Source: Diphasiastrum complanatum (lineage: Eukaryota > Streptophyta > Lycopodiopsida > Lycopodiales > Lycopodiaceae). Taken from it: a stretch of 64,000 bases of DNA. The first letter of the stretch is position 1; each line of letters begins with the position of its first letter. This document shows, piece after piece, positions 33,000 through 45,107 of the stretch. Location of the stretch: NCBI GenBank assembly GCA_029204225.1, contig CM055099.1, forward strand, positions 46,552,042 through 46,616,041. Direction: 5' to 3'. The translations under genes and the position numbers were made by a program. Under the pieces are notes generated by a model. It was not told where the DNA came from. It searched no databases and saw only the letters and a list, made by a program, of their open reading frames with translations.

Positions 33000-33590
33000 T
33001 TTTATCTCCTAATTTTGATATAGCTTTCCCTTCCTCTTCTAAGGCCGGTTCTTCCAATGGTGTCAAATCTGAGAGGTCCAAGTTGTGGATTTGGAATTCT
33101 TCCTTCAAAATACCAGTGTAAGTGATGATGATTGTACAAATTTTGATTCTACTCGAAATAGGGCTTTGTTTATAGGCTCTCAAATTGCTATTACTCTTTC
33201 TCCTAATTCCAAATCCTTAAGTACCCTCCCTACTTACAATAAAAATAATGAATCTTTCTTGACATTATTGGACATATCGAAACTTTTTGATTTCATAGAG
33301 GCTGAGGCTCTTTGTATTTTAGGTAGGAACCTTGATGAGTTCTGTAATTTAACTAATTATGAGATTGATGATCTTCTCCCTAGTGTGGATGATCTAAACA
33401 ATGATCAAATTTTATCCAAGAAAGATTGCTTGAAGATGGTTTTTGAGCGAATGCATTAAAATGAAGGTGATCTTCCTACTAAAGAGGAGTTTGTCAGATT
33501 TCAAAGTCAACTTGGATTTCTAGAGCCAACTAACTGTCTATGCTTTGACCTCATTGACATCGAGAGCTGGACACAATATTGACAATGAGA
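33000..33590 (+). pseudogene. Unidentified broken reading frame
   Basis: Two frames can be joined across a shift near 33105: an upstream Ser-rich part (FPSSSKAGSSNGVKSE) and a 125-codon part containing NRALFIGSQIAITLSP, FLTLLDISKLFDFIEAEAL and TNYEIDDLLPSVDDLNND. A TAA then interrupts before EGDLPTKEEFVRFQSQLGFL. Composition is protein-like (acidic, Leu-rich), but I recognise no family. It follows a LARD-A 3' LTR and lies 1.2 kb upstream of the XS gene, so it could be a decayed upstream exon, a separate gene or an element protein. Confidence 0.35.
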
Positions 33591-34400
33591 TAGTCATTGA
33601 AAAAGACAAAGTCGAATGTGTAAGTTTTATATCTTGAATTGTACTACTTTATAATTTAAATCAGATTTTATATTGGATGAATTGTAGATAGTTTTGGATG
33701 TAATTGTTAGTTTTCTTTAACTTTGATCTCTTGTGTTAGTAGGTCATCCAATGTTTCACTTAAGCTCTTTTACATGACAACGATGTTACCAACTTATAAA
33801 GAGTGAAACCCGGATGAAAGTTTTTATCACTTAGTGTACTTTCCAAACTCAAGCTCAATGTTTCAACGGTGAGAGGGTGCTATAGTAGGTAGCCCGCCTC
33901 TGGATGGCGAATACGGAGTACATAGTTCACTTGCTAGCACTACACACATTGTGGCCAATCATATAAAGAGATAATCTTGCCTTTGGTAAATGTAAACTTG
34001 ACTAAAATGTATGTACGAGACAGAATCTATCCTTGAGAAATTCTGAAAAGACTTTGTGTTGTGAGATAGCTAGCTAGACTGCCTAGACAGCTTTCTCTTC
34101 ATGAATCATGAAGACATACATTGAATTGGATTAAAAAGAAAAAGAAAAAAGCATGAGCTTTGAAGTGGTAATGTACCATCAGATGAACATTCAATAAACC
34201 ATCGTTAGAACCTTGACATGTAGATTCTGGCTTTTGGGCTAAAATTTGTATGGAAGACTGAAGATTTCATGAGGCTTCATGAAGCACCTTGAATTGGGTT
34301 GTCTGTAAATTCTTTGTCCACCTCCAAGCACATAAGATTGCTTCAAGTCATCAGTATGTAGCACTCTATTTTTGCTGAGATTATTCTGACAGTTTTTCTG
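33591..34400. other. Spacer without recognisable features
   Basis: AT-rich, with no open frame or repeat partner noticed. It may be intron or promoter of the XS gene. Confidence 0.4.
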
Positions 34401-34404
34401 CAAT

Positions 34405-34765
34405 AGGAATACCATTTTATCTCCTTCATCCTTCAGTTATAAAGTGTAAGATTTGGATTGAGATTATTCTGACAAGTTTTAGGCAATTTGGATACTATCT
34501 TCTCTACTTCATCCTTCACTTAGGAGGTGGAAGATTCGGATTCTGTATATCAAGCAATCTGTATATGTGCATCTCTACTTCATCAGTCAGTCAGAAGCTG
34601 GAAAATTTGGACTCTGTAATTTAAGCAATCTTACTTTTTCCTTCTCTACTTCATCCTTCAGTTAGAAGGTGGAAATTTTGGATTCTGTACTTTAACTAAG
34701 CAATCTCTATATTTGCTTTTCTACTTCATCCTTCAGTTAGCAGGTGGGACATTTGGATTCTGTAT
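34405..34765 (+). repeat. Degenerate tandem repeat upstream of the XS exon
   Basis: Four to five copies of a roughly 75-90-bp unit. Each contains ctacttcatccttcagttag-aggtgg followed by a form of ggattctgta and aagcaatct. The motif ttcatccttcag is a good 3' splice-site consensus, so the array carries several copies of a potential acceptor just before the exon. A 105-bp copy of this array is found at 47160-47264. Confidence 0.85.
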
Positions 34766-34772
34766 TGTTAGC

Positions 34773-35300
34773 ATGAAAACTAGCAAAGACGACGTATCAG
34801 AGAATAGCTGCATTGTTTGGCCCCCTGTGGTGATAATTGAGAACACCAGGCAACTTAAAAAGTCTCCTAAATGTAGTGCGCTGAAAAACAAAGAAGTCGG
34901 GAGTAATTTTAGTGGGCTGAAATGCAAAGAGATTCGGGCTTTTCTAAAACGTGTGTGTAGCGTTGAATATAGCAGTGTTATACCTCTCTATGATATTAGA
35001 GGTCCCAAAGGAAAGACTCTCGTAACCTTTCCTGGAAACGACCTTGGATATGCCAATGCTCGAACTCTGAATGATTGCTTCCAGCGTATGGGGAGGGGCC
35101 GGAAGCAATGGATGAAGGTGATGCCAAAGGATTTCTCTACCTTTGAAGGTTGGAACACTAAAAACCTTGTGGCAAAGTATGGGAGCAGAATTCTTTATGG
35201 ATATATTGCAAGACCGAAAGACATGGAACAGCTTGATCCTCACAAAAAGACACTAAAAAATTGGTCCGCGGGTAATCCCGAAGAGAAGGTGCACAGACCA
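34773..35300 (+). CDS. XS-domain exon
   Basis: From MKTSKDDVSE the frame is open for 176 codons to a GTAAGG donor at 35301. WPPVVIIENT starts near residue 16. The domain shows the expected order: WPP-NT motif, the Gly-rich GPKG and FPGNDLGYANA segments, a W-containing helix (GRKQWMKV) and a final LYGYIA strand. The frame continues beyond the donor to a stop at 35342, so a short unspliced product is possible. Confidence 0.8.
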
Positions 35301-38300
35301 GTAAGGCAGCGAAATCAAGTAATCCTACATCTACTTCATTGATTTCTATCTGGTTCCATGCTTGTTGTCTTAACTCCCATCACTCAAAAGCTATAGCTTG
35401 TTCAAACATTATTCTGGGAGTGTTCAACAGGCAAACGTATCAAATCTCTTTCTTCACAGTTCCAACAAAAGCTATCTCAAATCGTCTCAAAAGCGAGTAA
35501 AAGCACTGAAGTCAAATTTACTTTGTGGACCTGATAATGACTATTTTGTAATCTCAACTCAGGTGCTATATAATTGAGATTCTGAGTTGTTCCCAGAGAC
35601 TTGTAAGGGTGAAATTCTCAAAGCCAAGGACGATGTAAACTGAAGATACATGGTGTTCTATTTCCCTGGCCTGTGGAGAGACTGGATTATCGATTACATA
35701 TTTCGACTATTTCTAGGCTTCAAAGCAGCTCTTTGGTCTTGCAAAAATGCCTAGCTATCAGACCATGACAATTTATAATCTTCCAGGTTTTAATCAGTAA
35801 TTCAGATTAGCCTAGGAGCCTGTAGGTTATGGGATCATATCTAACTTAAACATCCACATCAGTGAATTTGAGGCTGTAACTCGATCGATAGTTCTTATAT
35901 TGAAAACTAAGACATTACGCTAAGTGAAAGAATTTCCTTAAGAATGCATGCAAGAGAAGATAATGTGACCATTGTAAATGAACAAGATGGTTTTGCGAAA
36001 TATTGCGATCATGCTCATGTCTATTTGTGCTGTATGTTTCATTTGGCACGTGAGAATCTGGACTCATTTGAAAGGAAGTAAAGGACTTTCTTTTCAGGTG
36101 CTGTTGTTCATGCTGTTAATAAAACCACTCAGATGTTATGTGTTTCGAAGAAGTGGTGCCCATTTTACATTCTCTTATCATTTTTTAAGTGATTTTTGTT
36201 GTGTCTTGAATCGGTGTTCTAATATGACAGGAAAACCACCTTAATGCAATGTTACAGGCTTACAGCATATGCTGCATAAAACTCACGACACAAGATAAAG
36301 GAACGCAGGGAAACCAAGATCCAAGAACACAACAAGCCTGCATTTTAATTAACTAGTTCAATTTTTCTTACAAAGAAACTGACCCTAGACGTCCTTGTAT
36401 CCGTTTCTCTAGGACTTACATATTACCAAGGAGTAGTCCTGAGGGCTGAGATTGATGAAATGGATGAATGGTGGCCGAAAATTGCAGTAACTTATTTTGG
36501 GCGAATGTGCTTGTTCTAATACTATAGTCTGCAATTCTTCTGCAGGATGCAGAAAACACTGAGGCCAGGCAAAAGGAACTTGAACAGGTTGCCAAAGAGA
36601 CCACAAACTACCTTGAGAACGAGAAGACTGGAGTTGACATGCTAAAAGACGCTCTCAATGAGATAAATAAGGAGATTGAAGAGGGAAGGCAGCGTGAGGA
36701 AGTAACAGAAGCTGGACACAGACAAGAAATATTTCTTCCTCTATACTCACCCAAAAAATTCCCAGTCAGAAAACTCACCATATAATTGACATTAATCGTG
36801 GTCAACGCCTTGAATCAATGTCCTTGTATGTAATTTTGTTAGGCTTTTTTTCTTTAAAGAATGTGCTTCTTGCTAATAGACTTGAGTGAGCTAACTTATG
36901 GTTCTTTTCATTTTCTGAAAGCCTCTTATGTGAATATATTGCAGCCCTGAACATTTCAATATGTAACTAGAAATGAGATCCTTTTGACAGGCTTCATATG
37001 AACACCATTCAACTAAGTAACTGCTTTCATTAGGGAGTTTCTCTTGCTTGCATATTTTCAACAATGAGAACAGCATCTGTAATCTGCAGATCTTGTATTT
37101 GTCAACTATTTCATGAAAAAATAGATTTTATAGATAAGATGCCAGTTAATTCATCATATAAATGAAGTTGCAATTGCTCGCAGTTTTACAAAGTCACTGT
37201 TTGTGGCTCAACATCTCCACGCCACAGATTAACGAACTTGGCAAGTGCTGCAACAATGATAAGAAGGTTCTCTTTGGCCAATGTTTCAGCTATTGATACA
37301 TCTGACAAAAAATAATGATTTTGATGATGGATGGAAAAATGCAGTTATCAGAGAAGAAAAAATCTTTCAAAGAAAATCTCCAGAGAAGGAAGCTTCAGTA
37401 TCAGCAGATGGAGCTGGAAGTTACAGCGAGACTGTTTGATAAAAATTCCTCATTATCACGAAATACTGTGAAACAGAAGCAAGAGGTTTTACATAGCATT
37501 GAAGAATCGGAAAGACAGTACGAACAGAAAAAAAAGCATGAGTAAGCAGCCCTTTTACATCCTGACTCATCATTACATTGACTCAGGCATAGGCATCTTT
37601 TTTATGATTTGAACTGATTCTTTCATTATCCCAACGGCGCACGGGGGTTAATATTCTAGAAAATCTGTGAGCAAAGCTAATCTATGTGGGTGGCAATGTT
37701 GATTGCATCACATAATTTTGAAGGATTTGGAGACCAACACCAAGCCTCTCAAGTTCATATGCACCCACATTGTTGGTCTCTCATCAGCACTACACCACTA
37801 AATTGGATTTGTGCAATTTTGTTTTGTTCATGATTTTGTCTGCCGTAGTGCAGGATGAGACAGAAGGAAGCTCTAGAAAAGATGGCACACAATCGTGACC
37901 AACAGATCCTGATGGAGGCAAGGCTTACAGAATTCAAAATACAAATGCGTGAGAGGACATTAGAGTTACAGGGGCAGCATCGCAAGGAACAAATGAAGGT
38001 CAGTAAAAGACGGCTCGAGTTCCTTTTTGGGGTGTCATTATCCTGGAGGGTTAGTGATACATTCAGTTTTGGAAAAGTGACTACCTTGAAATTGTGACAG
38101 AGCATTGGTAATATCAAATTTATACCTGTGAATTGCATGCACAAATCAAACGATATGCTAGAGAGTGTTGTCATTGAGTATTCCAAAATTAATTATGATG
38201 TTTTGTCTGGGTTACACCAATGTTTGTATTCAAGTTCAGAAAAGTTCCAGTCAATTAGTTTTTTGACATCGTATTATCTACTTATAGAGCTCAACAGACT

Positions 38301-38863
38301 TAAGTGCACAACCATGTGGTGCTGAGTCTAAATGATGTTGTTCTCAGCTCAAGGAACTCATACAAAGAGAAAGGGAGGAGTTTTTGCAGCAGCATTTAGC
38401 ACTTCGAACTGAATTGGAAACCAGGACCGAAGCAGTTAGAAGTGAAACAAAGCGACTAAAAGCTGACAATGAAAGCACTAATGTAAATACCTTCACCACT
38501 TCTACATTTGATCTCTTTTCTTGTTTAAAACTTCATGAAGGTATTTTTAGATATGTGGATCAACAAGTTACTCTTAGGCAAAATCGTTGTAGTTTTAGTA
38601 ATGAAGAAAAATAATCCTGGTGTCTGGTTACGTCCTAGCTAAGATTCTGAGACAGTGCTTATACAGCGTATGCAGAACAATGTGTGTGGTGTTTGCATGT
38701 GTGAATTTGGGCCAGATAACGCCTACTTCGAAGCATGCGGCCATGCCAACGTTTGTATCGAATGTGCAGAAAGCATGTGACAATGGAAAAAAAGGCATGT
38801 CCAACTTGCAAAACTACTCAGAAAGAAACACCAACCAAATCTCCTGTCAATATGTACCTTTGA
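34773..38863 (+). CDS. XS domain - coiled coil - RING protein (multi-exon model)
   Basis: Inferred exons: 34773-35300 (ATG, XS domain), 36546-36701, 37345-37541, 37854-37998, 38348-38482 and 38676-38863, about 450 codons. Borders use GT/AG sites and join with consistent phases (0, 0, 2, 0, 0). The XS exon has the hallmark WPPVVIIENT followed by a GPKGKTLVTFPGNDLGY stretch and ends in LYGYIARPKDM. The middle exons are Glu/Gln/Lys-rich coiled coil. The last exon is a C3HC4 RING. XS domains occur in SGS3 and FDM/IDN2 proteins, which bind dsRNA in small-RNA pathways; a RING suggests a ubiquitin ligase. The start of the third exon is the least certain. Upstream exons may be missing. A one-base frameshift in the RING exon makes the copy suspect. 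The role is inference. Confidence 0.6.
38676..38863 (+). pseudogene. RING-finger exon with a one-base frameshift
   Basis: After a cag acceptor the frame reads NNVCGVCMCEF, then EACGHANVCIECAE, giving CxxC, CxH and CxxC. A stop then appears in this frame. Shifting by one base in gcagaaagcatg restores the last zinc pair (KKACPTCK) and runs to a TGA at 38861-38863. Together the spacing is C3HC4. Either a base has been lost from the A-run or a sequence error is present. Confidence 0.7.
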
Positions 38864-39190
38864 CTTGTTCTCTTTCAACTTACACATCACATACGATCTT
38901 AACTATCTACTTAAAGGCATGAGGCATAGAAATTTTTGCTTTAAAGCCTCAAAAAGATTTCACCAGTCAGCCTCTTTGATGGCTCGTTGGGATGGCTTGG
39001 TTGCTCAATCTAACTAGATCCATAATAGTTTGCATATTTTACTGCATCTGATCTTTGCAAATTTTGTGTTTTGGAATGCTGTTCAAAAGCCAAATAACAT
39101 GAGCTAGATAAAGCATGAGTTAGATAAATATGCATGCATACAACGAGCGCCAATATAACTATGAATCATGTATAGTCCACTGATGGCTAC
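38864..39190. other. Sequence 3' of the XS gene, no recognisable feature
   Basis: No open frame or repeat. It presumably contains the 3' UTR if the gene is transcribed; I see no decisive polyadenylation signal. Confidence 0.4.
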
Positions 39191-39412
39191 TTCAAGTGAT
39201 AACTCATGTTTGCACTGGTTCTCCTGTCATGCCTTATGAGGATAGGTGAATGTATACTTGTCCCGATGACAAAATAATCATTATCATTATCATAATTATT
39301 GGTTCTTCAAGTGATAAATCATGTTTTCATTGGTTCTCCTATCATGCCTTATGAGGATAGGTGAATGTATACTTGTCCTGATGACAAAATAATCCTTATC
39401 ATTATTTTGATC
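39191..39412 (+). repeat. 114-bp tandem duplication
   Basis: Two head-to-tail copies starting ttcaagtgataa at 39191 and 39305, each containing gtcatgccttatgaggatag or a near variant. Differences are few, so the duplication is fairly recent. Confidence 0.9.
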
Positions 39413-39903
39413 ATCTTCTTGCCTTGCCTTGCAAGGGCAAGGTATGTTTTCTCAAATCAGACACGTTGCACCTATGATGAATTTCCGCATGAAATTATTT
39501 ATCCAATGACTTAAAAATCTCTAATAGTTTTTTGTTCTCTTTAACTCATGGATAAAGGAAAATCTCTCTCTAGCGTGTCTGAGTTGTCATCAGGCTTGGA
39601 CTTTGCAAAAAAAGTTTACTAAACATTAGTTGAAGGTGATTTTCCTCCAGAGTAGAAAGCTGAATGATTAACTTAAGATTCGTCTTAGAGCCAAAGGTTT
39701 TCAAACACTATTCTGAATTTATCATGGAATATATTTTGGACATTTTAAATATCTACTAAAATACAGGATTAGCCAGAGTTTAGGTATAGCACCTTAAGTC
39801 ACAATACACCATACCAAACGTTGCAATTGTCTTAAGGAGACATGTCGTACGAAGAAACTTCATCATGCCCACAAACATTTATCTATTCAATACATTCGTA
39901 TAA

Positions 39904-40016
<113 letters not shown>

Positions 40017-40244
40017 TCAATTTCACTCCGACAGTTCTCAGGAAGGAAGCTGCAGTTTGTGCGTACTCTAACCCCTGCCTCGGTTGATAATGTCGCAGCA
40101 AGGTCAAAGAAAACAAACAATATCAGACATTTATCAGGTTTGGAAGTGTTTGCTATTCTTTGAGATGGATTAGATTGACTCAGTTTTGGCTGTATGCTTT
40201 ACGAAAGATAAGAATCAGGATGAGCAATGCACTTGAGATGATTA

Positions 40245-40610
40245 TTTTGTCCGTTTTTTCATTAGAGTTTTAATTTCAGGAAGAATGCAATGTTGCAGGT
40301 CAACTATCAGAAAATATCTGATAACTGCATTTTAGATAATATTATGCTGTTTTTTCATCATCAGGGTTTGATTTCAGAAAGAATGTATATTATGCAGTTT
40401 TTTCAGCATCAACGTTTTTATTTCAAGAAGTATGCATGTCATGCTGTTTTCTTTTATTTGGTTTTGATTTCAGGAAGAATACAATGTTGTATGTCAACTA
40501 TAAGACAACATATGATAAATGCGTTTGAAATAATATTATGTTGCTTTTTTGTCATTAGAGTTTTGATTTCGAGGAGAATGTAATGTTACAGGCCAGCTTG
40601 CAGGCAATAT
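40245..40610 (+). repeat. Degenerate tandem repeat array
   Basis: Five starts of a unit with gttttgatttcaggaagaatg or a variant, in short (about 60 bp) and long (about 110 bp) versions. Each is followed by a form of ttatgctgttttttcat. No coding content. Confidence 0.8.
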
Positions 40611-40984
40611 ATATTATTCAAACAAGTTTTTTTTTTTACAAATTTACACATAAAAAAATACATTTATATTTAAACATAAAAACAAAATTCAAATCTCTCT
40701 CTCCCTTTGTAAGGTTGGTACAAGGAGTGATCAGGATTCATAGTGTGATACTTGAGTCTCCTCAGCAATAAATCTTCATGGATCAATGGAAGCGATCAAT
40801 ATTGAGTGAGGAAAACATCACTGTGCTTGCGTTGATCAGTTCATATGAATTGTATGCATATGATTCCCTTTGGACCATAGCGAACACATTAGACGGTTTT
40901 CTTAATCAAAAACTTGTTTATCTCATTTTCACCCTCAAAACGTTTTCCCGATGATGCAGGAGGACAAACGGATGAAGTCATGTG

Positions 40985-41090
40985 ACCAATCAAAAGTGGA
41001 AAATCCATGAAATTGGTCCAATCATATTCAAGGGCCCTTATGTCACTAGACCAATCAAATTAGGAGGCGATTTGTAAGGGGTCCAATCAA
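40985..41090 (+). promoter_or_regulatory. Four evenly spaced CCAATCA boxes
   Basis: CCAATCA occurs at 40986 (as ccaatca), 41018, 41051 and 41083, spaced 32, 33 and 32 bp. The surrounding text alternates gaccaatca and ggtccaatca, so it could be a decayed 65-bp tandem repeat. CCAAT is the NF-Y core. A TATA box was not found nearby. Confidence 0.5.
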
Positions 41091-41974
41091 ATTTCATGTG
41101 GACTACACCTCTTGTGGCTCGAGCTAGTATTTGAGAGAGATTGAGAGTGATTCATAGTGAGCTTTTTGGAGAGATTTGGAGATTCTACACTTAGAATTCT
41201 TGTTGTATTCTCTCTCTACCCAAGGAGCCATACTTGTATTCTCTCTCTACTCGAGAGCAAGCCATAATTTTACTTAGTTTTTTCAATCACAAGTTGCCTT
41301 CACATGTGTATGATGAGTGGTGAATGTTTTATGCATGTATTTAGTGCTCTTGCCCTAGTATTGCCAAGCTAGAATCAATCTATATATTTGGTGTTGAATT
41401 TATGTGCAATCACTCACACTTTAGGAGATCATTCACATTATTTGGGATGTCCCCACACGTGTGAAAACTTCACATTTCTCCTTGATCCAAAGAGTCCATT
41501 AATGTTTACTAAGTCTCATTTGTTGTAGTGGCACTATTCAACTCCATAATGAGTTCATTTGACACATTTATTTTGGTGATGTGCAGAGCTCGTCTAGATT
41601 TCTTGTCAAATATTAAACCTTCTTGTGCTTCTTGAAGCCTTTTCTCAATATTGTGCACAGTATTCATCAGGTCCTATACTACAAGTACGTTTTTCATCAA
41701 AATCTTTCAACTGGATTTATTGAAGAGGTCAATCTGTCCTTAGATTTAAAGACTATGCTGCCACTCAATGCCATTAAACTAGAGTGTAGAAAACTAATTC
41801 AAACTTGATGAAATGAAGATGATATGCATATGCTCTAATCTTGCACACTTAAAAAAATAGAAAAAATTATTATGATTGACAATTGAATTCAGCATAGACA
41901 AGAGACAATAAACTCAAATCCGAAAATCTGATAATAAAGCCAATACATATGATGATGGTGCTATATAATCCGTG
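41091..41974. other. Spacer, possibly an old LTR remnant
   Basis: Contains two copies of tgtattctctctctac near 41210-41250 and a cacacgtgtg palindrome at 41454-41463 resembling the copia LTR motif. No partner LTR, primer site or frame was found. Confidence 0.3.
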
Positions 41975-43195
41975 TGTCGGAAAGAGGTGTGTGAAAGATA
42001 GGTCGAACTCGAAAAGAAGCGAACTCGAAAAGAAACAAATGAAAAATATTCGAGTGACAAGAATTAAAACTTTTCGTGCACAACGGAATAAACTTATCTT
42101 TCTCTTTCTCTATGCATGACTAGGGCCTATCAATTTTGAACAAAACAATAGTGATAGAAATCACATTCGATCTTATAGTAACTAACTTTGAAATCATTAG
42201 TACTACAATGATTACATAGCCAAACATTGAGCATCGAAACATTAGACAAATAATTTGTCGCGAATCACTAGACAAATAATTAGTCGCGAAGAATTACGGA
42301 AATGCATAAATTCTGAGACGAAGCTGAACGCAATAGAAGATAGTATTGATTCAGTATAAAACCAAAACAAAAATAAATGACTACAATAAATTGCGGATCG
42401 AAGCCACGTACTATAAACAATTTCTGAGTGGCTAAAATGAAAGTCTGAATTAAGCGTAATGCTGATAAGCAATAGCACAATAGCAATCTTTAAATAACTC
42501 TAAGAAGTGAGCTAGAATGCTCAGGAGTGTTCAAGCTCACAGGCTTGAGAGAGAGAGAGAGAGAGAGAACTAAGTATTCAAATGCTTAATGAACATCTTC
42601 TTTTGACTGATTGAAACTGTATGAATATGAACAGCTATTTATACTAAGAAATAAGGTTGTCAATTGCGATTGCCAGTTGGCTGGTATCCGCTGACATCCA
42701 TTCGGTTTCTTGTCATTGATTGTTGATAAGCGGTGGAAATTGGTCGTAAAGCGTCTGTCTGCATAAATGAACCAAACGGTCACTTCTGTAGAAATGAACT
42801 AAAACAGCCACAGGCGACATTGTCGCAAAAATGCGACATTGTCGAAATTTTGCAAAAAACCCGATAGTGTCTTAAAAACGCATTTAGGATTGCCCCAAAC
42901 TTTTCTAGAGTCATTTCCTTAGCGACTAATGTGACTCTGCATATCTGCTCACAAATCCTGACAGGCAAATTTTTCTACGAGATTCTTGACAAGCGACAGT
43001 TTCGCAAAAATGCCAAAAAGCCGAAGTGAGAAAAAATGAGACACTGTTGTAAAACTTCGTGTAATTCTGCAGACTGTGTAAAAACACTTGTAAAACTGCA
43101 GACTATGTAAAGACACGAAACACACAGAACTGGATAAACAACAGATAAAGAATAAAATCGATTAGTCGATTAGTAAGAAGGAGACTAATCCAACA
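41975..43195 (-). repeat. Copia deletion derivative, 3' LTR (minus strand)
   Basis: This 1221-bp LTR reads TGTTGGATTAG...CCGACA on the minus strand. A polypurine tract lies just inside (plus 43196-43208 ctcccccttaatc). The flanking five bases are ccgtg. A TATA box (AGTATAAATA on the minus strand) is at 42636-42645. A (GA)11 tract is at 42547-42568. Confidence 0.9.
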
Positions 43196-43210
43196 CTCCC
43201 CCTTAATCTG

Positions 43211-45100
43211 AATCCTTGAATGTCTTGACCTTCAAACTTAGTTCTACTCAGAATCTTCTGTGTGTATCCAATCTTACTGCTTTGGTAAAAATATCAGCTG
43301 TCATATCTTGTATTCTACAATACTGCAATCTGACCTCTTCGTTGAGAACTTTGCTTTTGACGAAATGATATTTCAATTCAATGTGCTTACTCCTGGAATG
43401 AATTCTAGGGTTGGCTAATAAAGCGATGGCACTTTGATTATCACAAAATAATGTCGTCAGAACATATTGATTCAAACCGATATCTAAGAGTAAATTTCTC
43501 AACCAAATTGCTTCATTTGTAGCTCGAGAGACTGCGATATACTCTAATTCAGTGGAAAATAGAGGTATCAAAGATTGCTTGCGACTGTTCCAGAAAATTG
43601 GACCATTGTTGAAGAAGAATGTAAATTCGAAAGTAGATTTACGAGTGTCTACATCTCCTACCCAACTTGCATCTATGTAACCACTGAGTAGATTGAGTTT
43701 GTCGTTGCCGACTACTCCATAACAAATGCAAAAATCTATAGTAGCTCGAAGATATCTCATGAATCTGATAAGAGCCTTCCAATGTGTTATACCAGGATTA
43801 GCCATAAACTGACTGAGAGAGCTGACTGCAAAAACTATGTCTGGTTTGGTATAGATCATGGTGTACATAAGAGATCCTATAATAGAATGGCAAGGATACT
43901 CATGCATCTACTGCTTCTCATGAATTGTTTGGGGACACTGGTCCTTTGACAATTTGAGTCTTGGTTCCATTGGTGAGAGAGCTAACTTGCAATTGATCAG
44001 ATTATATCTGACTAAAATGTTGTAGATGTACCTCTGTTGTGTAATGTAGATCAACTTCTATTTTCTGTCTCTATGGATTTGTATAACAAGACCGAAATGA
44101 GCTTCGCCCAGATCGATCATGTAGAATTTGGAAGATAGCATTGTCTTGGCCTCTTTTATCAGATCGGTACCGTTGCTGAAAAGCAATGTATCATCCACAT
44201 ATAAAGTGATAATGATAAAAGACTGTTGCACTGCTTTGCAGTAAACATTTGAATCTGAAGAGCTAGGTGTGTTGTCGTGATCAATAAGGAAAGTATTAGA
44301 CCTTTGAAACCATGTTCAAGCAGATTGCTTCAATCCATAAAGTGCCTTATGGAGTATACACACATGATTGTGTTTACCCTAGATAATATAACCTTCAGGT
44401 TGCACCATGTAAATGTCTTCTTCAATAACTCCATTGAGATATGTTGTATGTACATCCATTTGATGTATTTCCAAATCCGCTACCGCGGCAAATGATAACA
44501 AAAGTCAAATAGAAGAATGCTTGACTACTGGACTGAAAGTTTCAGTGTAATTGATGTTGTATACCTGAGAAAATCCTTTGACGACAAGTTGTGTCTTTCT
44601 TATGTTGATGCCTCCATCTGTGTTGTACTTGACTTTGAAAATTCATTTGCAATCAACTACGTTTCTGCTAGCAGGTAATTCGACAATCGTCCATTTCTGG
44701 TTTTTGATAAGAGATGAATATTCTTTATCCATAGCTTCTTTCCAGAGATCGAAATCAGGCTGACTGAGTGCCTCTTGGACAGATGTCGGTTCCTAAACAA
44801 GGTAGGCTGCAGACTTGTTGATATACCGGTTAGGTGGTCTGCTGGTTCTTGAAAATCTTCTGGGTAATAGAGGATGTTGATCATTTCGATGATATCTGAA
44901 CTGCAACATCATCATCTTCTGATTCGCCGTTGATTTGTTGTTCTTCGGAAGTAGAAGAGCTTGGACCTTCAATGGGAATAGTCGCCTGCGGAACTGGAAA
45001 GTTCAATGCGTCAGGAGAACTGACAGGTCGGCTACATGGGGACTGCTCTAATAAGCGCGAAAGCTTTACCATCCATCGATTATCACTTTGAGTCGTCATC
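43211..45100 (-). pseudogene. Ty1/copia pol remnant (linker, RT, RNase H)
   Basis: On the minus strand from 45100: a post-integrase linker (PIEGPSSSTSEEQQING), a badly broken RT N-terminal half, then ALYGLKQS, ITLYVDDTLLFSNG (about 44188-44202) and an RNase H frame from 43907 to 43248 with GYIDASWVGD, STELEYIAV, LFCDNQSAI and ADIFTKAV. Multiple stops and frameshifts occur before 43907. Protease and integrase are absent, so an internal deletion joined the gag start to the linker. Confidence 0.85.
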
Positions 45101-45107
45101 TTCAGGT

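Noticed and set aside
35978-36244. Hydrophobic 88-codon frame in the first XS-gene intron
   Set aside because: Short, isolated and not in phase with convincing splice sites; it looks like intron sequence.
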